Position numbers and translations under genes: made by a program. Of a DNA stretch of 64,000 bases, positions 13,170-25,637 are shown one piece after another. The notes below the pieces were generated by a model. That model searched no databases, was not told where the DNA came from, and was given only the letters and a program-made list of their open reading frames with translations. The first letter of the stretch is position 1, and the number at the start of each line of letters is the position of its first letter. This DNA comes from Sipunculus nudus (taxonomy: Eukaryota > Annelida > Sipuncula > Golfingiida > Sipunculidae), in contig CM049313.1 of the NCBI GenBank assembly GCA_026874595.1, positions 79,682,659-79,746,658 on the forward strand. Direction: 5' to 3'.

Positions 13170-16100
13170 ACATGGTAGAAGGTGGCAAGGTGTGCTGCCA
13201 CTTAGTGCCAGCCTGACACAGTATCTATACCAACACATGGTAAGGTGGTATAAGGTGTGCTGCCAGTCTGACACGTGATCTAAACCAACACACGGTAAGG
13301 TGGTATAAGGTGTGCTGCCAGTCTGACACAGTATCTATACCAACACACGGTAAGGTGGTATAAGATGTGCTGCCAGTCTGACACGAGATCTATACCAACA
13401 CACGGTAAGGCGGTATAAGGTGTGCTGCCAGTCTGACACGTGATCTATACCAACACACGGTAAGGTGGTATAAGGTGTGCTGCCAGTCTGACACGTGATC
13501 TATACCAACACACGGTAAGGTGGTATAAGGTGTGCTGCCAGTCTGACATGTGATCTATACCAACACACAGTAAGGTGGTATAAGGTGTGCTGCCAGTCTG
13601 ACACGTGATCTACACCAACACATGGTAAGGTGGTATAAGGTGTGCTGCCAGTCTGACACGTGATCTATACCAACACACGGCAAGGTGGTATAAGGTGTGC
13701 TGACACGTGATCTATACCAACATAGGTAAGGTGGTTTAAGGTGTGCTGCAAGTCTGACACGTGATCTATACCAACACACGGTAAGGTGGTATAAGGTGTG
13801 CTGCCAGTCTGACACGTGATCTATACCAACACACGGTAAGGTGGTATAAGGTGTGCTGCCAGTCTGACACGTGATCTACACCAACACATGGTAAGGTGCA
13901 TGGTATAAGGTGTGCTGCCAGTCTGACACGTGATCTATACCAACACACGTTAAGGTGGTATAAGGTGTGCTGCCAGTCTGACATGTGATCTATACCAACA
14001 CACGGTAAGGTGGTATAAGGTGTGCTGCCAGTCTGACATGTGATCTATACCAACACACCGTAAGGTGGTATAAGGTGTGCTGCCAGTCTGACATGTGATC
14101 TATACCAACACACGTTAAGGTGGTATAAGGTGTGCTGCCAGTCTGACAAGTGATCTACACCAACACATGGTAAGGTGGTATAAGGTGTGCTGCCAGTCTG
14201 ACACGTGATCTATACCAACACACGGTAAGGTGGTGTAAGGTGTGCTGCCAGTCTGACACGTGATCTATACCAACACATGGTAAGGTGGTATAAGGTGTGC
14301 TGCCAGTCTGACACGTGATCTATACCAACACACGGTAAGGTGGTATAAGGTGTGGTGCCAGTCTGACACGTGATCTATACCAACACACGGCAAGGTGGTA
14401 TAAGGTGTGCTGACACGTGATCTATACCAACATAGGTAAGGTGGTTTAAGGTGTGCTGCAAGTCTGACACGTGATCTATACCAACACACGGTAAGGTGGT
14501 ATAAGGTGTGCTGCCAGTCTGACACGTGATCTATACCAACACACGGTAAGGTGGTATAAGGTGTGCTGCCAGTCTGACACGTGATCTACACCAACACATG
14601 GTAAGGTGCATGGTATAAGGTGTGCTGCCAGTCTGACACGTGATCTATACCAACACACGTTAAGGTGGTATAAGGTGTGCTGCCAGTCTGACATGTGATC
14701 TATACCAACACACGGTAAGGTGGTATAAGGTGTGCTGCCAGTCTGACATGTGATCTATACCAACACACCGTAAGGTGGTATAAGGTGTGCTGCCAGTCTG
14801 ACATGTGATCTATACCAACACACGTTAAGGTGGTATAAGGTGTGCTGCCAGTCTGACAAGTGATCTACACCAACACATGGTAAGGTGGTATAAGGTGTGC
14901 TGCCAGTCTGACACGTGATCTATACCAACACACGGTAAGGTGGTGTAAGGTGTGCTGCCAGTCTGACACGTGATCTATACCAACACATGGTAAGGTGGTA
15001 TAAGGTGTGCTGCCAGTCTGACACGTGATCTATACCAACACACGGTAAGGTGGTATAAGGTGTGCTGCCAGTCTGACACGTGATCTACACCAACACATGG
15101 TAAGGTGCATGGTATAAGGTGTGCTGCCAGTCTGACACGTGATCTATACCAACACACGTTAAGGTGGTATAAGGTGTGCTGCCAGTCTGACATGTGATCT
15201 ATACCAACACACGGTAAGGTGGTATAAGGTGTGCTGCCAGTCTGACATGTGATCTATACCAACACACCGTAAGGTGGTATAAGGTGTGCTGCCAGTCTGA
15301 CATGTGATCTATACCAACACACGTTAAGGTGGTATAAGGTGTGCTGCCAGTCTGACAAGTGATCTACACCAACACATGGTAAGGTGGTATAAGGTGTGCT
15401 GCCAGTCTGACACGTGATCTATACCAACACACGGTAAGGTGGTGTAAGGTGTGCTGCCAGTCTGACACGTGATCTATACCAACACATGGTAAGGTGGTAT
15501 AAGGTGTGCTGCCAGTCTGACACGTGATCTACACCAACACACGGTAAGGTGGTATAAGGTGTGCTGCCAGTCTGACACATGATCTATACCAACACACGGT
15601 AAGGTGGTATAAGGTGTGCTGCCAGTCTTACACATGATCTACACCAACACATGGTAAGGTGGTATAAGGTGTGCTGCCAGTCTGACACGTGATCTACACC
15701 AACACATGGTAAGGTGCATGGTATAAGGTGTGCTGCCAGTCTGACACGTGATCTATACCAACACACGGTAAGGTGGTATAAGGTGTGCTGCCAGTCTGAC
15801 ACGTGATCTATACCAACACATGGTAAGGTGGTATAAGGTGTGCTGCCAGTCTGACATGTGATCTATACCAACACACGGTAAGGTGGTATAAGGTGTGCTG
15901 CCAGTCTGACACGTGATCTACACCAACACATGGTAAGGTGGTATAAGGTGTGCTGCCAGTCTGACACGTGATCTACACCAACACATGGTAAGGTGGTATA
16001 AGGTGTGCTGCCAGTCTGACACGTGATCTATACCAACACACGGTAAGGTGGTATAAGGTGTGCTGCCAGTCTGACACGTGATCTATACCAACACACGGTA

Positions 16101-18215
16101 AGGTGGTATAAGGTGTGCTGCCAGTCTGACATGTGATCTACACCAACACATGGTAAGGTGGTATAAGGTGTGCTGCCAGTCTGACACGTGATCTATACCA
16201 ACACACGGCAAGGTGGTATAAGGTGTGCTGACACGTGATCTATACCAACATAGGTAAGGTGGTTTAAGGTGTGCTGCAAGTCTGACACGTGATCTATACC
16301 AACACACGGTAAGGTGGTATAAGGTGTGCTGCCAGTCTGACACGTGATCTATACCAACACACGGTAAGGTGGTATAAGGTGTGCTGCCAGTCTGACACGT
16401 GATCTACACCAACACATGGTAAGGTGGTATAAGATGTGCTGCCAGTCTGACACGTGATCTACACCAACACATGGTAAGGTGCATGGTATAAGGTGTGCTG
16501 CCAGTCTGACATGTGATCTATACCAACACACGTTAAGGTGGTATAAGGTGTGCTGCCAGTCTGAGATGTGATCTATACCAACACACGGTAAGGTGGTATA
16601 AGGTGTGCTGCCAGTCTGACATGTGATCTATACCAACACACGGTAAGGTGGTATAAGGTGTGCTGCCAGTCTGACATGTGATCTATACCAACACACGTTA
16701 AGGTGGTATAAGGTGTGCTGCCAGTCTGACACGTGATCTACACCAACACATGGTAAGGTGGTATAAGGTGTGCTGCCAGTCTGACACGTGATCTATACCA
16801 ACACACGGTAAGGTGGTATAAGGTGTGCTGACACGTGATCTATACCAACACACAGTAAGGTGGTGTAAGGTGTGCTGCCAGTCTGACACGTGATCTATAC
16901 CAACACATGGTAAGGTGGTATAAGGTGTGCTGCCAGTCTGACACGTGATCTACACCAACACACGGTAAGGTGGTATAAGGTGTGCTGCCAGTCTGACACG
17001 TGATCTACACCAGCACATGGTAAGGTGGTATAAGGTGTGCTGCCAGTCTGACACGTGATCTACACCAACACATGGTAAGGTGGTATAAGGTGTGCTGCCA
17101 GTCTGACACGTGATCTATACCAACACACGGTAAGGTGGTATAAGGTGTGCTGCCAGTCTGACACGTGATCTACACCAACACATGGTAAGGTGGTATAAGG
17201 TGTGCTGCCAGTCTGACACGTGATCTATACCAACACATGGTAAGGTGGTATAAGGTGTGCTGCCAGTCTGATACGTGATCTACACCAACACATGGTAAGG
17301 TGGTATAAGGTGTGCTGCCAGTCTGACACGTGATCTATACCAACACATGGTAAGGTGGTATAAGGTGTGCTGCCAGTCTGACACGTGATCTATACCAACA
17401 CATGGTAAGGTGGTATAAGGTGTGCTGCCAGTCTGACACGTGATCTATACCAACACATGGTAAGGTGGTATAAGGTGTGCTGCCAGTCTGACACGTGATC
17501 TACACCAACACATGGTAAGGTGGTATAAGGTGTGCTGCCAGTCTTACACATGATCTACACCAACACATGGTAAGGTGGTATAAGGTGTGCTGCCAGACTC
17601 TGACACGTGATCTATACCAACACACGGTAAGGTGGTATAAGGTGTGCTGCCAGACTCTGACACGTGATCTATACCAACACACGGTAAGGTGGTATAAGGT
17701 GTGCTGCCAGTCTGACACGTGATCTACACCAACACACGGTAAGGTGGTATAAGGTGTGCTGCCAGTCTGACACGTGATCTACACCAACACACGGTAAGGT
17801 GGTATAAGGTGTGCTGCCAGTCTGACACGTGATCTACACCAACACACGGTAAGGTGGTATGAGGTGTGCTGCCAGTCCGACACGTGATCTATACCAACAC
17901 ATGGTAAGGTGGTATAAGGTGTGCTGCCAGTCTGACACGTGATCTACACCAACACGCGGTAAGGTGGTATAAGGTGTGCTGCCAGTCTGACACGTGATCT
18001 ACACCAACACGCGGTAAGGTGGTATAAGGTGTGCTGCCAGTCTGACACGTGATCTATACCAACACATGGTAAGGTGGTATAAGGTGTGCTGCCAGTCTGA
18101 CACGTGATTTATACCAACACATGGTAAGGTGGTATAAGGTGTGCTGCCAGACTCTGACACGTGATCTATACCAACACACGGTAAGGTGGTTTAAGGTGTG
18201 CTGCCACGTGATCTA
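13170..18215. repeat. Array B: 55-bp satellite, about 92 copies, with higher-order structure
   Basis: The 55-bp unit reads ACACGGTAAGGTGGTATAAG, GTGTGCTGCCAGTCTGACAC, GTGATCTATACCAAC. Most units contain the palindromic E-box CACGTG, sometimes mutated to CATGTG. Variant units (a short one with TGCTGACACG, one with TAGGTAAGGTGGTTTAAG, one with a GTGCATGGTATA insertion) recur together at an offset of exactly 710 bp (13555 against 14265, 13766 against 14476). They recur again in part near 14975 and 16083, showing block duplication. Since 55 is not a multiple of 3, reading frames cycle; the many 60-86 residue ORFs are by-products. Confidence 0.95.
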
Positions 18216-18665
18216 TCCTGAGTGCATTTGGGTCAAGCAGGCCAAGCCCCTAAGAGAAATCGACAATGAATGGTTTCCTAAAGCCACAAATTATATGACA
18301 TAATTTTTACTGCTACAATGTTTTAAAGAAAGACTTGCAGTGTGATGTCCCTACACGAAGACTACACCATGTGACAGACTAGTAACATTGCATGTACATC
18401 ATATTAATGCAATATCTTGTGCAAGCCAATGTTAAAATATATGAGGGACCATATATATTGTTGTTAAATGGGTGGTCATATAATAGAATATTATGGACCT
18501 TTCTGATAACAGATTATGCCTTTATATTGGCCTGAGGTAATCCACACTGGCCTTCAATCCTGCAGGCTCAAGGCCAATACTACTACTACCAGTAATCCCA
18601 GTGGGAAATAGCATAAATTATGGTAAATATTATGGTATTTAATCTTGTCATTCCAAGGTACTCAC
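18216..18665. other. Intron sequence next to creatine kinase exon d
   Basis: AT-rich unique-looking sequence between array B and the donor of exon d. I searched it on the minus strand for the next exon (W-H-N...) and saw none. Confidence 0.6.
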
Positions 18666-18751
18666 CAGATACCACGGGCATCCGGCCAGTCACGTGCCAT
18701 ACCTGCGCAGAGCAGAAGTGGAGAAACTGGCTTGTCAAATAAGAAGTGGTC
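18666..18751 (-). CDS. CK: Creatine kinase, internal exon d
   Basis: An 86-bp exon that is easy to miss because no long ORF covers it. After the acceptor TTTGTAG it reads DHFLFDKPVSPLLLCAG and then MARDWPDARGI, plus two bases (TG) of a tryptophan codon before a GTGAGT donor. This is the segment that follows LID in creatine kinases and precedes the conserved W-H-N; the match is essentially residue for residue. It starts in phase 0, matching exon c, and ends in phase 2. MARDWPDARG again separates it from arginine kinase, which has a different sequence there. The 11.2-kb intron before it holds arrays C, D and E and two nested transposons. The following exon should begin by completing W and continue with HN; it is not present between here and base 1, so the remaining C-terminal exons (including the active-site CPSNLGTG block) lie outside the window. 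Confidence 0.95.
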
Positions 18752-18784
18752 CTACAAATACAGTAGAGGGTTATAAATACAGAT

Positions 18785-20200
18785 ACAGTACAGAGGTTCC
18801 ACAGCTCTACAGGATCCACAGAGTGACATGTCCTAAATAGAAATACAGTACTAAGGTTCTACAGAGTGGTCCTTGAGATACAGTGACATGTCCTAAATTA
18901 TAAAATACAAATGCAGTACAGAGGTTCCACAGAATGGTCCCTAAGATACAGTCATATGTCCTATACAGAAATATAGTACAGAGGTTCAAAAGAGTGGTCC
19001 TGCAGATACAGTGACATGTCCTAAATTATATTATATAAATACCGTACAGAGGTTCCACAGAGTGGATCTAGAGATACAGTGATATGTCCTATACAGTTAT
19101 ATAGTATAGAGGTTCAAAAGAGTGGTCCTGCAGATACAGTAACATGTCCTAAATTATAAAATACAAATACAGTACAGAGGTTCCACAGAGTGGATCTAGA
19201 GATACAGTGATATGTCCTATACAGAAATATAGTATAGAGGTTCAAAAGAGTGCTCCTGCAGATACAGTGACATGTCCTAAATTATAAAATACAAATACAG
19301 TACAGAGGTTCCACAGAGTAGATCTAGAGATACAGTGATATGTCCTATACAGATATATAGTACAGAGGTTCAAAAGAGTGGTCCTGCAGATACAGTGACA
19401 TGTCCTAAATTATAAAATACAAATACAGTACAGAGGTTCAAAGAGAGTGGTCCTGCAGATACAGTGATATGTCCTTAATTATAAAACAGAAATACAGTAT
19501 ATAGGATCAACAGAGTGGTCCTAGAGATACAGTGATATGTCCTATACAGAAAAGTAGTACAGAGGTTCAAAAGAGTGGTCCTGAAGATGCAGTGACATGT
19601 CCTAAATTATAAAATAGAAATACAGTAGAGGTTCCACAGAATGGTCCTTGAGATACAGTGATATGTCATAAATACAAATACAGAACAGAGGTTCAAAAGA
19701 GTGGTCCTGCAGGTACAGTGACATGTCCTTAATTATAAAACAGAAATACAATATATAGGATCGACAGAGTGGCCTTGAGATACAGTGATATGTCCTATAC
19801 AGAAAAGCAGTACGGAGGTTCAAAAGAGTGGTCCTGAAGATGCAGTGACATGTCCTGAATTATAAAATAGAAATACTGTACAAAGGTTCCACAGAGTGGT
19901 CCTAGAGATACAGTAATATGTCCTATACAGAAATATAGTACAGAGGTTCAAAAGAGTGGTCCTAGAGATACAGTGATATGTCCTATACAGAAATATAGTA
20001 AAGATGTTCAAAAGAGTGGTCCTGCAGATACAGTGACATGTCCTTAATTATAAAATAGAAATACTGTACAAAGGTTCCACAGAGTGGTCCTAGAGATACA
20101 GTAATATGTCCTATACAGAAATATAGTACAGAGGTTCAAAAGAGTGGTCCTAGAAGAACAGTGATATGTCACACATACAAATACACTACAGTGGTTCACC
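18785..20200. repeat. Array C: 128-bp dimeric minisatellite abutting exon d
   Basis: TTCAAAAG recurs at 19113, 19241 and 19369, a period of 128 bp. Each unit is two related halves of about 64 bp, one with AGTGGTCCTGCAGATACAGT and one with AGTGGATCTAGAGATACAGT. On the minus strand each half contains a pyrimidine-containing stretch and an AG followed by GACC or GATCC. The first half closely matches the true acceptor of exon d (see findings). About 11 dimers are present. Confidence 0.9.
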
Positions 20201-20289
20201 AGTGTGGTGCCTCAGGGAAAATGACCATATCAGTGCAGCGCATACTAACAAGAGTACTTTGATTGAGATAAAAATGATAATGACGAGAC
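20201..20289. other. Junction between arrays C and D
   Basis: Short non-repeated spacer without visible coding potential. Confidence 0.4.
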
Positions 20290-21117
20290 TATTGCAGAGA
20301 TGGGATGGGTATAGTAGAACCCTATGTTTGAGAGACATCCCATAAACATACTGTATATGGCAGAGATGAGATAAGTATGGTGGAAGCCTCTGTTTGAGAG
20401 TCATCCCATAAACAAGCTTTATATGGCAGAGATGAGATGAGTATAGTTGAGGCCTCTGTTTGAGAGTCATCCCATAAACTAGCTGTATATTGCAGAGATG
20501 AGATGAGTATAGTGGCCTCTGTTTGAGAGTCATACTATAAACATGCTGTATATGGCAGAGATGAGATGAGTATAGTTGTGGCCTCTGTTTGAGAGTCATT
20601 CCATTAACAAGCTGTATATTGCAACTTAGATGAGATGATTATAGTGGCCTCTGTTTAAGAGTCATCCCATAAACAGGCTGTATATTGCAGAGATGAGATG
20701 AGTATAGTTGAGGCCTCTGTTTGAGAGTCATACTATAAACATGCTGTATATGGCAGAGATGAGATGAGTATAGTTGTGGCCTCTGTTTGAGAGTCATTCC
20801 ATTAACAAGCTGTATATTGCAACTTAGATGAGATGATTATAGTGGCCTCTGTTTAAGAGTCATCCCATAAACAAGCTGTATATTGCAGAGATGAGATGAG
20901 TATAGTTGAGGCCTCTGTTTGAGAGTCATACTATAAACATACTGTATATGGCAGAGATGAGATGAGTATAGTTGAGGCCTCTGTTTGAGAGTCATCCCAT
21001 AAACAAGCTGTATATTGCAGAGATGAGATGAGAATAGTTGAGGCCTCTGTTGGAGAGTCATAAACATACTGTATATGGCGGAGATGACATGATATAGTGG
21101 AGGCCTCTGTTTGAGAA
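20290..21117. repeat. Array D: 66-bp minisatellite, about 13 copies
   Basis: Unit of 66 bp: AGAGATGAGATGAGTATAGT, TGAGGCCTCTGTTTGAGAGT, CATCCCATAAACAAGCTGTA, TATTGC. GCAGAGATG recurs at 20426 and 20492. It shares its unit with array E, 8 kb away, in the same orientation. It ends abruptly at the TA preceding transposon M1. Confidence 0.92.
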
Positions 21118-21339
21118 TACAGTCGAGCCCACTTTGTGTCATATCAGTTAATAGAAAATCCTGTTTATTGTCACATAAATCTGAAATCCTTAACCATTTC
21201 CTATATAAACAATGATAAATCTGACTGTTTAATGTCATGGAATATTGTCATAATCCCATTTATTGTCATGCTTGGAATCCTGGGCAGTGATACCAGTTCG
21301 CAGTTAATCCCTTACGAAAATGGAAAGTACTCACATATA

Positions 21340-21600
21340 TGTGCCTTATATGTCCCTTATAAGGGCCTTATATGTCCCTTATAAGGGACATATATTTCCC
21401 ATATAAATGCTATGTATGTGAGTTATATGTATATTGCAGCTATATGTTTAGTCAGGCATTGTTATATGTCAGTTATAAGGGAGTTGTATGTTTGTTATAT
21501 GTCAGTTATAAGGGAGTTGCACATGAGGCCATTCTGTACATTTCATTTATATGTGACTTGTATGGGAGATATAAGGGAGGTGAACATGAAAGGGTTCTGT
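21340..21600. repeat. Short subterminal repeats with CCCTTATAAGGG palindromes in M1
   Basis: Repeated TATATGTC-CCTTATAAGG and TATATGTCAGTTATAAGGGAG units. Two perfect CCCTTATAAGGG palindromes sit near 21356-21390, and partial ones follow to 21585. The series resumes on the other side of M2 (25635-25660) and, in inverted form, near 29020-29050. CCTTATAAGG also fits the CArG-box consensus. Confidence 0.7.
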
Positions 21601-22932
21601 ATATGTCAGTTAGGCCAAAAAAAATTAAAGGTATGGTTCTCAGGCACCGCCCGCATCAATTTTAAACCCCCGCATCAAAAATTTTTATTTTAATTTACAA
21701 TAAAAACTTTCTAATTTTGAGCTGCTGCCTCTCCGACATTTCTTTCAAGAAGATAAAACAATACAATTTCCTTTGTTTTGTAGTGCTTTAAGCCTTTAAA
21801 CTCCAATACCGCCTTGGCGGGCCCACGGTTTGTCACAGGCCTAGAATTCAAAGGCGCCCGCCATGGCGCGCTAAAGACCATTTTACATACCCGTATTTTG
21901 GGCAAGTTTTGGGGGTGAAATATCTATTGTCATCTATCATATTTGTACTTAAATGAAAGAGCAGAACGTCAAGAGTTGTTCTAACATGTGACCAAGATCC
22001 AAACTGGCGCGGACGCCGACTTGTTGGAAAAAAATAAAAATGATTGACTTTCACTCACGTGGTCTTGTTACGTGGGCCCTGGTAACATGTCGCCTGCGAG
22101 AGTAAAATCAGACACTTTCGCTAAATTCATCAGAAATCGGTAAATCACTAAATGTTGGCTATCAATTCCAGTGAGAAAACCAAGTGCAATGTGTTTACAG
22201 AGTTAACTTCCGTTAAATATTTCCAAGATCATATATTATCCCTTTTTTTATTGGTTTAACTTGTGACCAATGATCGCCGTCCGACTGACTGACGCGTTTG
22301 ACAGACACCACGCACGTGATCTGAGTGACCTCCTAATTGTGTCATGTAATGGCACTGGAAAACCATGTTTTACCGATATCATATAATAAGATGAGTATTT
22401 ATTTTAAATATTAACATATTTTCATAAATAAAAATCGAAGATACTGTCATATATCATGTCGTATATATATGTGATGTCTGATTGTTTACTAGTGATCATT
22501 TCTGTGCCAAACATTCTATGTACAATCGTTATCGGGCACAATCGTCCGTGCACAAGAACTGTCAATCATTCTAAGAGACTTTATGAATTGAAAATAAAAT
22601 TGATACCGTCTTAACTTAGAAAGAGCCAGATAATTTATGGATATAGTTAATTTTCCAGTGTAAAATATAATGATAATATACTTCATGAAATATTGATGTA
22701 ATTATTATACGACGTACGTGGAACTGCACGCTTACACCCAGATCCTTGAATATGTAAGACAAGACAGTAAGTGACTTATACGCTTGAACAAATATGTATT
22801 AATACGGTTTCAACACATACTGAACAGATTTTACAAATTTGTATATGTGTAGTACTTTCTGGATATGTATAGGCTACATGTGTACGTGCACGTGTGCGCG
22901 CTTTTGTGTGTGCATGTGTGTGTGTATATAGG

Positions 22933-22934
<2 letters not shown>

Positions 22935-22965
<31 letters not shown>
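22935..22965. repeat. (TA)n microsatellite
   Basis: An uninterrupted TA run flanked by GT-rich sequence. It explains the short YIYI-rich reading frames on the minus strand, which are not genes. Confidence 0.9.
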
Positions 22966-22969
<4 letters not shown>

Positions 22970-24354
22970 GTATATAGTATGTGCGTATTATAATTTTCAT
23001 TAGTAATTGAAAAAAGCACTGTCACTGCCAGTGAAACAGATTTTGGGAGGAGCTGCAAAACATCCTTAAATATATATGGCACATAGCAAATAAAATTATA
23101 AAACTATAACCTATTATATTATTAATTGAAGTGAATAATTTTTTTGGTAATACATGTTTGCCTATAACAGGCTATTCATTGTTGTAAGGAATAGTACTGC
23201 GTTAAATGTTTGTACCTTTTAAACATAAAATCTTACCACTAATACCAGAACTTATAACTCCTTTTTACATTTCATCCATGTCAATTTCTCAAATCGGTTT
23301 CATTCGCTGCCTATATTCATAAAAAATACATAGTGTATACCGCAGACCGCCTGCATATATATCGCATATACCGTGCGCCCGGTATAAACGCCGCTTTATA
23401 TTGATATCGCTCTCAAAACCCAGTCACCGTGCATGCATGGCCCAGGGATTAAATATGGAAAATGTGTCTTGGTCATGATAATCCTTTAAAGTCATACGGC
23501 GGAGTCAGTCTCAGTCATGATACATGCAGGACAAATGAATAAAATGCATTTGCCAATCTTAAATTAGAAGCTACAGCGTGTATATATATAGTGACGGTGA
23601 CACAGTGAAAGTAAAATATAAAGACCGAAGATGCGGACTTTCGATATGCATGCGCATGGTGTATTCAAAATGACGAGAAACCATGCAGGTGGACAAATTA
23701 GACTGAAATATAATTGTACCTTTCCATTACTGTAAGATAAGATTTAAAAGACGCAGGTATACAAATATATCTATACTGTAAAATGTTTGATGGCTTTGTC
23801 TCAAACTTGCCCCTTTCGAAGATCTAAAATACCACAAGGTGTCGGCTTCTATTTTTACCCACCCGACCTTGTCATTTTCACGTTTGATTGACAGTTTTAT
23901 TAGCACACGGAAATTTTCTTATCACACAGAAGATTTTAGCGGAAAGACAGCACACATCATGTGGCCAACCAGGCCAGGGATTCGGAGTGGAAATTACTAC
24001 TTTAAATTGGCACCTATTACATTAATCAACAAAGGATATCATTTACAATGTTCGGGAACCGAACGACATGTATAACGACGTGTAGGTCATGGTCCGCGTC
24101 TCTACAGCTGACGGGACTGGTGAATACAAAATAAATAAATAAACAAACACCCAAGGGATCATAACTTATTAGAAGTTTTTGGAACATTCCAGGCGCTTCT
24201 TTAGAATTATTGAATTGTTGCTGCATGTTGTTTTATGATTAACTGGAACTCTGCATCTCCGTGAAATCACCACCTTGCAGCCTGGGGAGACCGCATGCAT
24301 TCCTGCTGAAGCTGAAGTTTTAAAATGAAAAGTTGTCTTTATATTCTGTACTTA

Positions 24355-25355
24355 CAAAGGTAATTAAATCTGTTTCAGATCAAAGGTATCATTTCAGGTA
24401 ACCCAATAAATAGTGCAGTTAGTACCTGTAATTCATAAATTTTACACATGGCACTCAAAATTAAGTTGTTTGTTTTTTTTTGTTCTCCCTAATTACATGT
24501 TTAAAATATATACTTCATTAAAAAATAATTTACCTGGATTTACCTGAACTCACCTGTACAGGTGAGTATGTTTTTATGTGTAACTGCAACCAAAATTATC
24601 AATTTATGTTTTACATGTCTGAAAAATCAAAATATAATGGTTTTACACAGTTGACACTTGTTTATCCCTATTCTCACCAGCCACTTTTCAGCATGATTTT
24701 GTCACTGTCACAGGTAATTAGATAAGTTGAAGAACAAAGGTACTATTCACATAGGTAACTTAATTACTGTATTAAAAGCACCTGTTCTTATATCAAAATT
24801 AATTATACAGTCCATAAATAGAGAAGGTATTAATTTATAGTAACTATAATGATGAACAAGGTGTTTGCGTACATATTCAGAAAAAAAAATAATTTACCTT
24901 TTCTTACCTGTACAGGTAAACATATGTGTTATATGTCAATAGTCATAGAATGTGCTCTTTTGGTCAGCAAGCTTTTCAGGTGAAAAATATATGATTCCCA
25001 CAGAAAAATCCAATTTTACTAGCACATTCTGGTTCGTCGGTGGTTCCCTTTCAAGTGTTAAACCAAATCATTTACCTTTTTCTTACCTTTAATATATGAT
25101 TACCTTAGAGTGAAAAAAAATCCTTACATTTCCCTTTTTTTATCAAATGGTTCATGGGTTACCTGAACAGGATGAAAGGGGTCATTTTGGTGATATACCA
25201 GTGAGTGGAAATACAGGTAGTACAGATTTACCTGTTTTTACCTGTATATACCTTAGTTACATACATATCAAACCAGGTATGTAGAAAATAAATAAAATAA
25301 CATGAAGGACATATACCTGACAGTAAAAGCTGAAAATTTCACAAAGATACCTTTA
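24355..25355. repeat. Cluster of ACCTGT/AGGTAA motifs inside M2
   Basis: About 27 copies of TTACCT/ACCTG or their complements occur within 1 kb. They include the perfect palindromes CACCTGTACAGGTG (24551-24564) and TTACCTGTACAGGTAA (24904-24919). They lie 0.3-1.3 kb from the right end of M2. Spacing is irregular, so this is not a simple tandem array. Confidence 0.7.
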
Positions 25356-25637
25356 ACGGTTACTGAGTAAATGTCTCTTATATAGATTCATGTAAAAATG
25401 TGGAAAAAATGCAAAATAAATCTGAACAGTAGGAGTGTGACAATCCACAGGCTAATCTGAACAGTAAAGGGTTAACTTATTTAGTAAAATAAAACTGTTA
25501 TTTTCATGCTTTTCCCTTATCATTTGACATTTTTATTGAAACATACCAAAAAATTTAAAATAAAAAAAGCGCCCGCCCGCATTGATTTCTGAAAAAAAGT
25601 GCCTGAGAACCATACCTTTTTTTTTATTTTGGCCTTA

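Larger units (their letters stand above)
21613..25634. mobile_element. DNA transposon M2 (4.0 kb) nested in M1, TTA target duplication
   Basis: Its ends are inverted repeats of about 36 bp. Both start GGCCAAAA, run through an A-rich part, then read AAAGGTATGGTTCTCAGGCAC (left 21613-21648, right about 25600-25634 on the minus strand). TTA flanks both sides (21610-21612 and 25635-25637). Just inside both ends is a GC-rich CGCCCGC segment. A 3-bp TWA duplication and GGCC ends suggest a PIF/Harbinger-like element; that is inference. Inside are CpG-containing low-copy sequence, a (TA)n tract near 22935-22965 and a cluster of ACCTGT/AGGTAA motifs at 24355-25355. I recognise no transposase. Confidence 0.7.

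Noticed and set aside
13170-18215. Regularly repeated short units suggesting a CRISPR array
   Set aside because: The repeats are head to tail without unique spacers, in a eukaryotic intron. It is a satellite.
13555-18303. Many 60-86 residue minus-strand ORFs (MSDWQHTLYHL...) in array B
   Set aside because: They are frame-cycling translations of a 55-bp satellite with no selection for frame; the unit is not a multiple of three.
18586-18819. 77-residue minus-strand ORF overlapping exon d
   Set aside because: It is a different frame from the CK exon, which explains the conservation and the splice sites.
22776-23082. YIYIYI-rich ORFs
   Set aside because: Translation of TA and GT microsatellites.
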